A stretch of DNA of 64,000 bases from Halostreptopolyspora alba (GCA_003725585.1 RJMB01000008.1:29387-93386); one strand, 5' to 3'. Positions 54,686 to 63,681 are shown, numbered from the stretch's first letter. Program-made: numbers and translations. Notes: generated from the sequence alone by a model not told the origin.

Positions 54686-54859
54686 TCAGGTCACCAGCGA
54701 TGCGGCGGCCAGGGCGACGATCACCGCCGCCAGGACGATCACGGCGCGGTTCATGTCACTCGGCAGCGGACCGCCCCGGGTGCGCACGGTCCCCCAGAGC
54801 AGCAGAACACCGGTCGCGAGCAGGGTGACGATCATCAGCGCGAGGAACATCCCCGACAT
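54686..54859 (-). CDS. 57-aa two-helix membrane protein
   Basis: ATG at 54859 behind GGGGGTG opens a 57-codon frame. Residues 3-23 (GMFLALMIVTLLATGVLLLW) and 38-56 (RAVIVLAAVIVALAAASLV) are clear membrane helices joined by a short basic loop, a hairpin topology. It resembles small actinobacterial membrane proteins of unknown role. It lies between the VOC and FprA genes, on the opposite strand. Confidence 0.65.
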   Translation of the reverse strand: MSGMFLALMIVTLLATGVLLLWGTVRTRGGPLPSDMNRAVIVLAAVIVALAAASLVT

Positions 54860-55004
54860 GCGCACCCCCGGACTCGGATCGGTGTCGTCACCGCTGCGGG
54901 TGAGTTCCCTTCCCCTATCCTCGTGGACACCCGTTCACACGCGCCAACGCGGCGTGTGGCGGGGGCACCGGAACGTGACGGTCGCGATAGGTAACAATGG
55001 GTAT

Positions 55005-56363
55005 ATGAGTTCACTCACCCCCCTGCGCGTCGCGGTGATCGGCTCCGGTCCCGCCGGTATCTACGCCGCGGACGCGCTGACCAGGCAGGAACGCGAGCCC
55101 GTCGCCGTTGACGTGCTTGACCGGCTCCCCACGCCCTACGGGCTGGTGCGCTACGGCGTCGCCCCCGACCACACCAAGATCAAGGGTGTGGCCCGGACCC
55201 TGCGTGACATCCTGGAGCGTGAGCAGGTGCGCTTCATCGGTGGGGTGGAGTTCGGCCGGCACGTCACCCGCGAGAGCCTGGCCCGCTCCTACGACGCCGT
55301 CATCTACGCCACCGGCGCGAGCGTCGACCGCCGGCTCGGTGTGCCGGGCGAGGACCTCGCCGGAAGCGTCGCCGCGACCGACTTCGTCAACTGGTACTGC
55401 GGGCACCCCGACACCGAGGTGGAGCGGTTCCTGCTGGACGCCGAGGAGGTGGCGGTCGTCGGCGCCGGCAACGTCGCGGTCGACGTCACCCGCATTCTCG
55501 CCAAGAGCGCGGACGAGCTGGCCGCCACCGACATCCCGCAACCGATGCTGGACATCCTCGCCGCCAGCAAGATCCGCCGCATCCACCTGTTGGCGCGCAG
55601 GGGGCCGATCCAGGCCAAGTTCACCGCCCCCGAACTCCGGGGGCTGGGGGAGCTGGACAACGCCGACGTGGTCGTACGGCCGGACCAGGTCGACATCGAC
55701 CCCAACAGCGAGGAGATGCTGGGGGCCGCCCGCGCGGCGCGTACCAACCTGCGGATCCTCGGTGAGTGGGCGCGGCGTGTGCCCGAGGGCCGGCCCCGCC
55801 GGATCGACGTGCGGTTCTGGAGCCGTCCCGCGGCCGTACTGGGCACCGACCGGGCGCGAGGGCTGCGCGTCGAGGCCACCAGGCTCGACTCGGCCGGACG
55901 TGTCGAGGGGACCGGCGAGTACGAGACGCTCGACACCGGAATGGTGTTCCGCTCGATCGGCTACATGGGGGTCTCGCTGCCCGGTGTCCCCTTCGACGAG
56001 AGCGGGCGCACCATCCCCCACGCCGAAGGGCGGGTACTCGACAGCGACGGTATCCCGCTGTCCGGCCAGTACGTGGCGGGCTGGATCAAGCGCGGGGCGA
56101 GTGGTGTCATCGGGACCAACAAGTCGGACGCCGCGGCCACGGTCCGCTCGCTGCTGGAGGACGCGCCCGTACTGCGTGCCGCGCGCACGGGCGAGCACGT
56201 TCCGGTGGAGCGGCTGCTCGAGGGCTCGGGCGCGGTCGTCAGCGACTACTCCGACTGGCTGGCTATCGACGCCGCCGAGGCCGACCGCGCCGCGGCGCTG
56301 GGGCGGGGCGAGCGGGTGAAGCTGCTCGGCTGGGACGAGTACTACGACGCCATCGGCCGCTGA
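55005..56363 (+). CDS. fprA: Ferredoxin/adrenodoxin-type NADP+ reductase (FprA-like)
   Basis: The 452-aa flavoprotein has an FAD-binding GSGPAGIYAADAL (14-26) and LPTPYGLVRYGVAPDHTKIK. The NADP fold has VAVVGAGNVAVDVTRIL near 150, and GWIKRGASGVIGTNKSDA near 365-382 is characteristic of adrenodoxin-reductase/FprA enzymes. It moves electrons between NADPH and ferredoxins, often feeding cytochromes P450 or haem enzymes. A -10-like TAACAAT ends six bases before the ATG, suggesting a leaderless message. Confidence 0.93.
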   Translation: MSSLTPLRVAVIGSGPAGIYAADALTRQEREPVAVDVLDRLPTPYGLVRYGVAPDHTKIKGVARTLRDILEREQVRFIGGVEFGRHVTRESLARSYDAVIYATGASVDRRLGVPGEDLAGSVAATDFVNWYCGHPDTEVERFLLDAEEVAVVGAGNVAVDVTRILAKSADELAATDIPQPMLDILAASKIRRIHLLARRGPIQAKFTAPELRGLGELDNADVVVRPDQVDIDPNSEEMLGAARAARTNLRILGEWARRVPEGRPRRIDVRFWSRPAAVLGTDRARGLRVEATRLDSAGRVEGTGEYETLDTGMVFRSIGYMGVSLPGVPFDESGRTIPHAEGRVLDSDGIPLSGQYVAGWIKRGASGVIGTNKSDAAATVRSLLEDAPVLRAARTGEHVPVERLLEGSGAVVSDYSDWLAIDAAEADRAAALGRGERVKLLGWDEYYDAIGR

Positions 56364-56411
56364 CCTCGTCGCGGGCACCGGGTCAGACGGGCTGTCCGCG
56401 GCCCGGCCCCG

Positions 56412-57488
56412 TTAGCGCACCAGGGACGCCTCCGCTTCGTAGGTGTTGCAGGCGGCGATCGTGTCGGTGGCGCGCCCCTCCGCGAACCAGTACTTCCGGT
56501 TCTGGGCGGTGCCGTGGGTCGGCAGGTCGTTGCCGCCGTTGAGAAACTCGTTGATGGAGCCGAGCTCCGCGTGGTCGAAGGTGTCGAACCCCCGCATCGC
56601 CACACCGCCCAGGCACTCGGCCTGTAGCTCGGTGCGGCGCAGCGCCTGGAGCGCCTCCGACCTCGAGGACGCCTCGTTCTCCAACTCCGTCGCGGCCTCC
56701 AGCAGACCGGTGACCTGCTGCACGTGGTGGCCGTACTCGTGACCGAGCAGGGCGGCCCAGACGCCTTCCACATGCCCCTCGGGGACGCTCTCGCTCAGCT
56801 TCATGACATTGGGCAGCACAACGGTGATGCTGAGCTTCTCCCCCTCGTAGTAGGCCAGGGTCACGCCCTCCTGGCCGAGCTTGTCGGGGTTCTGCTCGGT
56901 GACGTGGAACGTGGGCGTGTCGGTGCGCAACCCGAGGCTCTCCAGGCGCGGCTGCCAGAGCTCGTTGAGGCAGACGCCGACCTCCTCACTGAAGCCCTCC
57001 CAGGACGCGCTGGAGGAGGTGTCCAGCTCGGGAAGGTCGCAGCCGACCGCCTCCGGCCTCGAGACGCCGTACACCGGATGGTTCTCGGGGTCGATGTCGA
57101 GTGCCGGCGGTGGGCGGTCCAGACCGGGGGCGAGGTACTCGGAGGGGGCGTCTCCCGTGGCGTTGTTCTCGCTCGTGCCCGTCGAGTTCACCAGCAGCGC
57201 GAGGCCGACCAGCACGGCGGCCAGCCCGGCCACCATGGACCCGCCCATCGGCAACCAGAGCGCCGCGCCCGAGCGGGAGCGCGCCGGCGGCACGGGGGGT
57301 ACGGGTGGTGCCGGCGGCGGTTGCGGTCCTGGCGGAAAGGGCGGCGCCTGGGGCGGAACGTGGGCATAGGACGGCGGCGGCGCTCCTCCGGTGCGCGGCG
57401 CGGAGGTCGCCGGACCGTGCGGTGGGACCGCCGGTGCTGGCCGCTGACCGGGGGCGGGATTCCACTCACCGCCAGGGCTGGTGTCCAA
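56412..57488 (-). CDS. Membrane-anchored neutral zinc metallopeptidase
   Basis: The 358-aa protein has a 75-residue Pro-rich cytoplasmic N-terminus, one membrane helix (about 78-101) and an extracellular catalytic domain with LLGHEYGHHVQQ (His250, Glu251, His254). A downstream RTELQAECLGGVAM supplies the probable third ligand Glu. This fits the putative neutral zinc metallopeptidase (YpfJ-like) family. Cysteines in the domain may be disulfide-linked. The start is TTG with AAAGGA eight bases ahead. The substrate is unknown. Confidence 0.87.
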   Translation of the reverse strand: MDTSPGGEWNPAPGQRPAPAVPPHGPATSAPRTGGAPPPSYAHVPPQAPPFPPGPQPPPAPPVPPVPPARSRSGAALWLPMGGSMVAGLAAVLVGLALLVNSTGTSENNATGDAPSEYLAPGLDRPPPALDIDPENHPVYGVSRPEAVGCDLPELDTSSSASWEGFSEEVGVCLNELWQPRLESLGLRTDTPTFHVTEQNPDKLGQEGVTLAYYEGEKLSITVVLPNVMKLSESVPEGHVEGVWAALLGHEYGHHVQQVTGLLEAATELENEASSRSEALQALRRTELQAECLGGVAMRGFDTFDHAELGSINEFLNGGNDLPTHGTAQNRKYWFAEGRATDTIAACNTYEAEASLVR

Positions 57489-57598
57489 CGACGCGATCCT
57501 TTGAGTTGTGCTCCGCGGAGGTTACGAAACAACCCTATTCGGACCAACCGGGTCAGGGGTAGCGCGGGAACGCCCCTCGGTTGGCCGGATGGAGCCGG

Positions 57599-58366
57599 TT
57601 ACGGGGCGCGGTAGGTGACTCCCAGATCTCGCAGAATGTCGCTCAGCTCGGACTCGAACAGGGACTCCATGTCGTCCATGACGAACGACAGGTGCTGGAA
57701 CACCTCCATGCACACCAGGCCGTAGACACGCACCCAGCAGGACATCATGACGCGCAACGCGCCACTGGAGACGTTCTCGGCGGGATACCCGGTCCGCTCG
57801 GCGAACGCCTCCAGCTGGCGGCGCAGCTCCTCGGAGGTCTCCGCGTCGTTGGGCGGCGCGAACCGCCGTTCCGCCAGCAACCGCTCGAAGAGGGCGAAGA
57901 AGGTCGAGGCGAAACGCTGCGCGGCCGCCAGTGCGGGACCCGCCGGGGGAGGGGTGCGTACCGGCCCCGCCGGGCCGAACAGCAACCCGAATTCCGCGCG
58001 GTTGGCGAGTGCCCAGGTGCGGAAGGCGCGCAGCGAGGCGTGCAGCCGACCGTCGACATCCTCCGACGGCAGCGAGCTGTCCGCGTCGCGGACCGCCGTG
58101 GCCAGTTCGTCGTAGAAGTCGACCCTGAGCGAGACCATCAGGTCGTCGAGGCTCGTGAAGTACCGGTAGAGGCCGGGCGCGGTCATGCCCATCTCGCGGG
58201 CGATGGCGCGCAGCGAGACGCCACCGGCCCCCTGCTCGCTCAGGTGGTGGCGAGCGATCTGCTTGATCTCGCGCAGCGTGGCGTCGCGCATGCGCTCCCG
58301 TCGGGACGGCGCCGCGTTCCTCGGTGCGCTGCGCCCGAGTCGCGCCGATGTTCCGTTGTTGACCAC
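57599..58366 (-). CDS. TetR/AcrR-family transcriptional regulator
   Basis: The 255-aa protein has an HTH of about 45 residues (SEQGAGGVSLRAIAREMGMT followed by APGLYRYFTSLDDLM) after a basic N-terminal arm. The C-terminal ligand domain runs about 95-250 and contains TWALANRAEFGLLFGPAGPV, typical of the TetR C-terminal group 13/33. GTG at 58366 with AAGGAG is chosen; the frame stays open upstream but without a ribosome site or domain content. The target is not evident; autoregulation through the inverted repeat at 58572-58598 is possible. Confidence 0.85.
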   Translation of the reverse strand: MVNNGTSARLGRSAPRNAAPSRRERMRDATLREIKQIARHHLSEQGAGGVSLRAIAREMGMTAPGLYRYFTSLDDLMVSLRVDFYDELATAVRDADSSLPSEDVDGRLHASLRAFRTWALANRAEFGLLFGPAGPVRTPPPAGPALAAAQRFASTFFALFERLLAERRFAPPNDAETSEELRRQLEAFAERTGYPAENVSSGALRVMMSCWVRVYGLVCMEVFQHLSFVMDDMESLFESELSDILRDLGVTYRAP

Positions 58367-58762
58367 GGCTCTCCTTACCGCGTTCCGGTCGCCGGGCCGG
58401 CGTCCCGAGGCGCTGGCACGCCACGCGGGCGAACTACGGGATAGCGCTTTCAGCTGTCCTGCCCCGGGGGCCGGCCGTGCACGCACCAACGTTAACAGCA
58501 GGCGGGCCACAGCGAACGCGAAGCGCATCGATCTGACACGGACGGTAGTACGGGGCGGGCCATGTTCTCCCGAACACAGCACAGCCGCGCTTGTGTTCTC
58601 GGGCCGGAGGTGGCGGTAATCTTCGGTGTCCACGGTTCACCGATGCGCGGCGAACCTGTGGCGCCTCCAGAGCCCCGCCGACCCTCGAACAGGGATGACC
58701 GCCTCGGTCGCGGGCCACCGCGGCTCCGTGGGGCAGGCATCGCCCCGCCTGGCCGTGGCCTC
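58367..58762. other. Intergenic region with inverted repeat
   Basis: This 396-base gap has no supported gene. GAACACA (58572-58578) and TGTGTTC (58592-58598) form an inverted pair about 210 bases before the TetR start, a possible operator or hairpin. The rest is featureless. Confidence 0.4.
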
Positions 58763-59797
58763 TCAGGACCGTTGGGGTGTGGTGCTCTCGCGCTCCACGA
58801 TCTCCCCGTCGACGGTGACCGTCACCGGCTGGTCGGCGGGCGAGTCACCCAGCGCGAGCCGTGCGGCCTCCTCTCCCATCCACTCCAGGGGCAACCGCAC
58901 CGAAGTCAGGCCGGGCGTGAGGTCGCGCAGGGTCGGGATGTCGTCGAACCCGGCCACCGAGAGATCGTCCGGAATCCGCAGCCCGGTGTCGCGTATCGCG
59001 GCCATGGCTCCGGTGGCCATGACGTCGTTGACCGCGAACAGACAGGAGGCGTCGGTGCCGCCCGCCAGCAGGCGTCGGGTCGACTCGTACCCCCCGTCAC
59101 GGGTGAAGGCGCCGTGCACCACATCGCCCGGGGCGACGTCGAGCCCGGCAGCGGTCAGGGCCCCGTAGAAGCCGTCGAGCCGGTCGCGGGCGGCGCACAA
59201 CTCCGGGGGACCGGCGAGGACCGCGAAACGGCGATGCCCCTGGTCGATGAGTCGACGGGCCAGCATCGCCGCCCCGTCGTGGTTGTTGGGAACCACCGTG
59301 TGGGCGGGGAGCCCCTCCTGTGACACGCACGCCACACTTCCCCCCTGCTCCACCAGCGCGCTGATCTCGTCGCCCAAGCGGGAGGGGCCGGATTCGTCAC
59401 CCACCCTGCGGCTGCCGATCAGCACGACCGCGCGGGCCCGGTGCGCGCGCAGCGTGGCCATCAGGGTGGCCTCACGCTCGGCCACGCGCCCGGTGGTGCC
59501 CAGCACGACGACCAGCCCCTCGGCTTCGGCGACCCGCGTGACGCCGGCGGCGATACTGGAGAAGTACGGGTCGGCGATGTCGTGCACGATGAGCCCGACA
59601 AGCGAGCTGACGTTGCGGGCCAGGGCCTGGGCCGTGGGATTGGCGAGATAGCCCAGCTCCTCGGCGCTCGCGGTGACGCGCCGGGCCAGTTCCCGACGGA
59701 CCTGCCGGGTGCTGCCGTTGAGCACCCGCGACGCGGTGGCCAGCGAGACCCCGGCGTGCTGGGCCACCTGTTCGAGAGTCACGCTCGCGCCCGCCAA
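58763..59797 (-). CDS. LacI-family transcriptional regulator
   Basis: The 344-aa protein has the classic N-terminal HTH (7-30, LEQVAQHAGVSLATASRVLN) and a periplasmic-binding-protein-like core from about 62 (SSLVGLIVHDIADPYFSSIA), with FAVNDVMATGAMAAIRD near 235. TTG at 59797 has GGGGGA five bases ahead. It is the last gene of the leftward cluster. LacI-type GCGCTTACC operators occur on the divergent promoters 3.6 kb away, so it probably governs both the oxidoreductases and the transporter. Confidence 0.9.
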   Translation of the reverse strand: MAGASVTLEQVAQHAGVSLATASRVLNGSTRQVRRELARRVTASAEELGYLANPTAQALARNVSSLVGLIVHDIADPYFSSIAAGVTRVAEAEGLVVVLGTTGRVAEREATLMATLRAHRARAVVLIGSRRVGDESGPSRLGDEISALVEQGGSVACVSQEGLPAHTVVPNNHDGAAMLARRLIDQGHRRFAVLAGPPELCAARDRLDGFYGALTAAGLDVAPGDVVHGAFTRDGGYESTRRLLAGGTDASCLFAVNDVMATGAMAAIRDTGLRIPDDLSVAGFDDIPTLRDLTPGLTSVRLPLEWMGEEAARLALGDSPADQPVTVTVDGEIVERESTTPQRS

Positions 59798-59822
59798 GGT
59801 GGTCCCCCGTTTCCGCAGCCCC

Positions 59823-59838
59823 TGGAAAACTCTTTCCG
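59823..59838. promoter_or_regulatory. Possible LacI autoregulatory dyad
   Basis: TGGAAAACTCTTTCCG has 5-base arms GGAAA/TTTCC around ACTC and lies about 25 bases before the LacI start. It differs in its centre from the TAGCGCTTACC operators. Confidence 0.3.
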
Positions 59839-59930
59839 TGCGATTCTAGTTCCAGGTTAGTGCCCGCACGACCACACGCGTTCGGATTTCGGACACCGGT
59901 ACCCCTCGGCTCCCCGGGCCTCGCCTCCTC

Positions 59931-61934
59931 TCAGGACCCCACGGTGAGCGCCTCGCTCCCCTGGGGAGTGAGGCGCTCGACGAGCCCGGACAGCGTGTCG
60001 GTGTCGGGAGCGCCGTCGCACACCAGGACGAGGAGGTCGCGGCGTAGCTCGCCGCCGGCCGCGAGACGCAGCGGGTGCTCCCAGGCCAACGCGGTCCCCA
60101 CTCCCGGGTACTCGGTGGCGCGCAGGAACCACGGGTCGCGCTTCGGGCCCGGCTGGTGGAAGCACAGCGTCCACCGACCACACGCGCTCGCCATCGCCAA
60201 CCATCCCGCCGTCGACCCGTGGAGCGCCCCCTCACCGACGATCCCGGGGCCGAAGCAGCGCGGCGCCCGAGTGGAGATGGGCGCGCGCCAGAAGAACCCG
60301 CCGTAGCCGGCGCCCGGCCGCCCCTTGGTCGCGGGCGATCCGATGACCAGCTCCTCGCCGCTGGTGTTGCGCAGCCGGGTGACCAGCTCCAGAGCCCACG
60401 CGGTGGGCTCGACGTCGTGGGCCACCCAACCCCGCTCCTCGCGCAGCAGCTCACGGCCGCCGGGGGAGAGCCAGCTGAGTTCCTGGGCGAGCACGGTGTC
60501 CTCCTCGCGCAGCCAGGCGAGGTGGTCCTGGCGACCGTGGTCGGCCAGCAGCATGGGCCCCCGGTCGCGGACGAAGGTGCGGCCGCCCCAGAAGTTCACC
60601 TCGGACACGGAGGCGATCGCGAGCCCGACCCCGAGATGGTGCGGGTGGTCCTCGGGCAGCTGCTCGGAGACGACCACCCCGCCACGGGTGCGCACCGGGT
60701 GCAGGTAGGGCCGGGGCGACAGCCGAGTGTCGACACCACCACCATCGTTGTACTCCGCCAGAGCGGAGCCCTCGGCGCCGTCGGGGTGAGGCAACACCCG
60801 GCGCGTGGCCCAGGGCGCACCGACCTCCGAGAACAGGGCGCCGCGCCGAGCGCTCTCCGCGACCGTTGTATCCACGCCCGTGACGATGCGCCGAATGCCG
60901 CCCTCCTGGGACAGGACGCGCTGGTGGGCGAGCGGGACCGGGCGCGGCTCGGGTGCGCGGCGCACCGCGTCCAGCACCGACATGAACCCGGTGACCGAAT
61001 CCGGCGGGCACAGCAGCGGCTCGCCCGAGCGGAGGTGGGCGGTCAGGTTCTCCAACAGGTCAACACTGTGGTACTCGGTGGTGACCGGCTCGCGGCCCGG
61101 CCGGCGCAGGGTGAGCGTGTCCCGTTTGTAGGCCAGGGTGAGGGTGCCCGCCGAGCCGTGCACGGTCACCTCGGGGCTCGTGTCGGCGGCGGCGCAGAGC
61201 GTGCCCGCGACGGTGACCGGAACCCCGGCCGCCGTGCGCAGCCGCAGGCACGAGGTGTCGTCGCTCTCGATATCGTGCGCGCGGAACAGCTCCAGCTCGA
61301 TTCCGCTGGCCGGGGCTTCCCCCGCGCCGGCCACGGCCAGGGCCGTGGCCACCGCGTGCGCGAACGGGTTGGTCAACACCCCGTCCACCACGTCGTGGCC
61401 GTCCAGGCGGCGTCGTCCGGCCCAGTCGGCTCGCTCGAAGTACCTCGAGGTGCGCACCCACGTCCCCTGCCCGGAGACGGCCCGGACCTCTCCGATCTCG
61501 CCGTTGGCGACGAGCCCGCGCATGACGGGGATCGCCGTCGACCCCAGGCTCTGGAACCCGATCTGGCAGGCCGCGCCCCGTTCCCGCACGGCGGCGCGCA
61601 GCTCCTCGAACTCCGCGAACGAGCCGGTGGGTGGTTTCTCCAGCAGTAGATGACAGCCGTGCGCCAGAGCCACGCGGGTCAGGGGCAGGTGGGTGTGTAT
61701 CGGGGTCGCGATGAGGACGATGTCGGCACCGGTGCGCTCCAGCAGTGCCTCCAGCTCACTGTCGTAGGCCACCGCGCCCCGCGGTGTGGAAAGGGGGGCG
61801 TGTGGCGGGACCCGGTCACAGACACCCACGAGGCTGACGGGGGAGTCCTGGCTCTCGCTCGCCCGGAGCAGGCGGGACAGGTGCGAGCGCCCGTGTCCGT
61901 GGATCCCGGCCAGTGCCACCGTGACCGTGCTCAT
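59931..61934 (-). CDS. Fusion: Gfo/Idh/MocA oxidoreductase + PmoA-like domain
   Basis: The 667-aa protein joins two domains. Residues 1-365 form an NAD(P)-dependent Gfo/Idh/MocA oxidoreductase (VALAGIHGHGRSHLSRLL Rossmann start, IATPIHTHLPLT, LLLEKPP near 118). Residues about 375-667 resemble the PmoA/DUF6807 'methane oxygenase PmoA' family of carbohydrate clusters (PYLHPVRTRGGVVVSEQLPE, DHPHHLGVGLAI, GFFWRAPISTRAPRC). Both units usually occur as separate proteins in glycoside catabolism. ATG at 61934 has AAAGGA. The second oxidoreductase lies 49 bases upstream in the same operon. Confidence 0.88.
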   Translation of the reverse strand: MSTVTVALAGIHGHGRSHLSRLLRASESQDSPVSLVGVCDRVPPHAPLSTPRGAVAYDSELEALLERTGADIVLIATPIHTHLPLTRVALAHGCHLLLEKPPTGSFAEFEELRAAVRERGAACQIGFQSLGSTAIPVMRGLVANGEIGEVRAVSGQGTWVRTSRYFERADWAGRRRLDGHDVVDGVLTNPFAHAVATALAVAGAGEAPASGIELELFRAHDIESDDTSCLRLRTAAGVPVTVAGTLCAAADTSPEVTVHGSAGTLTLAYKRDTLTLRRPGREPVTTEYHSVDLLENLTAHLRSGEPLLCPPDSVTGFMSVLDAVRRAPEPRPVPLAHQRVLSQEGGIRRIVTGVDTTVAESARRGALFSEVGAPWATRRVLPHPDGAEGSALAEYNDGGGVDTRLSPRPYLHPVRTRGGVVVSEQLPEDHPHHLGVGLAIASVSEVNFWGGRTFVRDRGPMLLADHGRQDHLAWLREEDTVLAQELSWLSPGGRELLREERGWVAHDVEPTAWALELVTRLRNTSGEELVIGSPATKGRPGAGYGGFFWRAPISTRAPRCFGPGIVGEGALHGSTAGWLAMASACGRWTLCFHQPGPKRDPWFLRATEYPGVGTALAWEHPLRLAAGGELRRDLLVLVCDGAPDTDTLSGLVERLTPQGSEALTVGS

Positions 61935-61983
61935 CGAATGTCCTTTCGCCGCGGACTCCCGACCGTTGGGTGCTCGAAGGAGG

Positions 61984-63342
61984 TCAACCACGCTCCAGGA
62001 GGTCCGCGATCCGCTCGGGGGATCCCGAAGCGATCGAGGCGTTCGCGGCCAGCCCGGTCATCAGCGCGTCGGTGCCGTCCTCGTGGTCGGCGCGGACGCC
62101 GTCGTCGATGCCGCCGAGCAGGGCGTCGAGCATGCGCGCGTCGCCCCCGCCGTGCCCCTCGGACTCCATGGCCACCGGGATGATCTCGGGCGGTTCCCAG
62201 TGCCGGCGCAGCCGCAGTGTCGACCTGGTCTCCTCCTTGGGGGGCGGCATGCCGCGCACCGGTGCGTGGGACTCCCGGCCGGGGGAGCTGTACGGCGACT
62301 CCGTGACGTCGAGCTCCAGTCGCCCCGCGCTGCCCGTGATCGCGACGCGGTAGCCCTCCCAGGGGGAGTAGGCCACCAGGTGGTAGCTGAGGCGGGCACC
62401 GGTGTCGTAGCGCACCAGGGCCGACATGTCGTCCTCGATGGTGATCCCGGGGCCGAACACGTTGAGGTCGCGGCGGTACCCGTCCTCGTGCTCGGCCTCC
62501 AGGTACAGCTGGGTCAGGTCGGGGCTGTCGTCCAGGTGAACCGCGAACGGGTCGTCCTCGGCGGCGGCGCTGCCGTATCCCCGTTCGTAGTCGCGGGCCA
62601 GGCCGCGCCGGCGTCCGTTCTCCTGGCCGTAGAAGAACAGGTCCCCCCAGGCGAACACCTCGACCGGGCGGGCGCCGATCCACCAGTTGACCAGGTCGAA
62701 GTGGTGACTGGCCTTGTGCACCAGCAGCCCGCCCGACTGCTCCTTCTCGCGGTGCCAGCGGCGGAAGTAGTCGGCGCCGTGGCGCAGGTCGAGCACCCAT
62801 TCCAGGTGCACCGAGCCGACCTCGCCGATGGCGCCCTGGGCCACCAGCTCGCGTACCCGGGTGTGGACCGGGTTGTAACGGTAGTTGAAGCCGACGGTGA
62901 CCCGGCCGGTGGAGGTGCGCTGCGCGGCCCGGATGCGCCGGCATCCTTCGAGGTCGGCGGTCATGGGCTTCTCGGTGATCACGTCCCGGCCGGCTTCGAG
63001 CGCGGCGACGATGTAGTCGGCGTGTGCGCGGTCCACGGTGCAGCAGATGACCTCGTCGACCCGCTCGGCCTCCAGCATCTCGGTGAACGCGTCGGGGGTG
63101 TAGGTGGGCACGGGCGCGAACCCGGCCCGGGTGACGATCGTGTTGTGGGCGTGCATCCGGGTCCGGTTGGAGTCGCACAGGGCGACCAGCCGGCCGCGGT
63201 GGGCGTGCGCTCCGGTCAGGGCACCGGTGTAGAGCCGGGCGCGGGAGCCGGCGCCGACGATGGCGAATCGGCGCTCTGCCGTGCGGGACTCCCCGGCCGT
63301 ACCCGGGTCCGGAGCTGTTTGGGCGGAGGCGGAAGTGTTCAC
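61984..63342 (-). CDS. Gfo/Idh/MocA-family oxidoreductase
   Basis: The 452-aa NAD(P)-dependent sugar dehydrogenase-type protein starts its Rossmann fold at FAIVGAGSRARLYTG near 26. VITEKPMTADLEGCRRI follows near 118-134 (EKP with catalytic-site Lys), then GFNYRYNPVHTRVREL and the KASHHFDLVNWWIGA motif near 207-221 with an active-site His pair. The substrate is probably a modified or alditol sugar. GTG at 63342 has no ribosome site, but TACCAT lies seven bases upstream on its strand, giving a leaderless start whose -10 box overlaps a LacI-type operator. Confidence 0.9.
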   Translation of the reverse strand: MNTSASAQTAPDPGTAGESRTAERRFAIVGAGSRARLYTGALTGAHAHRGRLVALCDSNRTRMHAHNTIVTRAGFAPVPTYTPDAFTEMLEAERVDEVICCTVDRAHADYIVAALEAGRDVITEKPMTADLEGCRRIRAAQRTSTGRVTVGFNYRYNPVHTRVRELVAQGAIGEVGSVHLEWVLDLRHGADYFRRWHREKEQSGGLLVHKASHHFDLVNWWIGARPVEVFAWGDLFFYGQENGRRRGLARDYERGYGSAAAEDDPFAVHLDDSPDLTQLYLEAEHEDGYRRDLNVFGPGITIEDDMSALVRYDTGARLSYHLVAYSPWEGYRVAITGSAGRLELDVTESPYSSPGRESHAPVRGMPPPKEETRSTLRLRRHWEPPEIIPVAMESEGHGGGDARMLDALLGGIDDGVRADHEDGTDALMTGLAANASIASGSPERIADLLERG

Positions 63343-63349
63343 ATCGGGA

Positions 63350-63378
63350 ATGGTAAGCGCTTACCCAAGTTTTGGGTA
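63350..63378. promoter_or_regulatory. LacI-type operator over the -10 box of the oxidoreductase operon
   Basis: GGTAAGCGCTTACC (63352-63365) is a perfect palindrome. On the minus strand TACCAT (63355-63350) is the -10 box of the leaderless GTG start, so a bound repressor would cover it. A second perfect dyad TACCCAA-GTT-TTGGGTA (63362-63378) overlaps its right end. Confidence 0.65.
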
Positions 63379-63507
63379 GAGGTGTCGCGACCGGTGTGAC
63401 GTCCTCGCGGTGCGTGGCGCCTCGCGCGCCCCTCCGGCGCTACCGGCGGCCCATGCCGTGATCCCGTGATCAGCTGGGAATCCTGGACATAGCTGGTATA
63501 CGCGCCA

Positions 63508-63536
63508 TTGACACCTTTGTCAGCCGCTGTTAGAAA
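63508..63536 (+). promoter_or_regulatory. Consensus promoter of the rightward transporter
   Basis: TTGACA (63508-63513), 17-base spacer, TAGAAA (63531-63536). It is the best sigma-70-type promoter in the window. Transcription should start near 63543. Confidence 0.7.
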
Positions 63537-63553
63537 GACCACATTGTGGTTAA

Positions 63554-63569
63554 TGGATAGCGCTTACCA
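63554..63569. promoter_or_regulatory. LacI-type operator downstream of the transporter promoter
   Basis: TGGATAGCGCTTACCA is an almost perfect palindrome sharing AGCGCTTACC with the site at 63352. It lies about 11 bases after the predicted transcription start, a standard repression position. Confidence 0.65.
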
Positions 63570-63624
63570 AAGACGTTGCGCGTACCGGCACCGTGGTCCC
63601 GAGAAGAGCGGTGGTTGAAAGCAG

Positions 63625-63681
63625 ATGACCCTGAACGCGGGCGTGACGCCCTCCGATTCGAGCGGTGGACGGCCGGCGTGA
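63625..63681 (+). CDS. Possible 18-aa leader peptide
   Basis: ATG at 63625 opens an 18-codon frame (MTLNAGVTPSDSSGGRPA) whose stop overlaps the permease start as GTGA. It could couple ribosomes onto the permease, which has no good ribosome site of its own. It may also be chance. Confidence 0.3.
   Translation: MTLNAGVTPSDSSGGRPA

Noticed and set aside
55011..56378. A 455-codon minus-strand frame antisense to fprA
   Set aside because: The whole length is antisense to an intact reductase; low-complexity product.
58367..58633. N-terminal extension of the TetR regulator at 57599
   Set aside because: The frame stays open, but GTG at 58366 has AAGGAG and gives normal family length; the extension has no domain.
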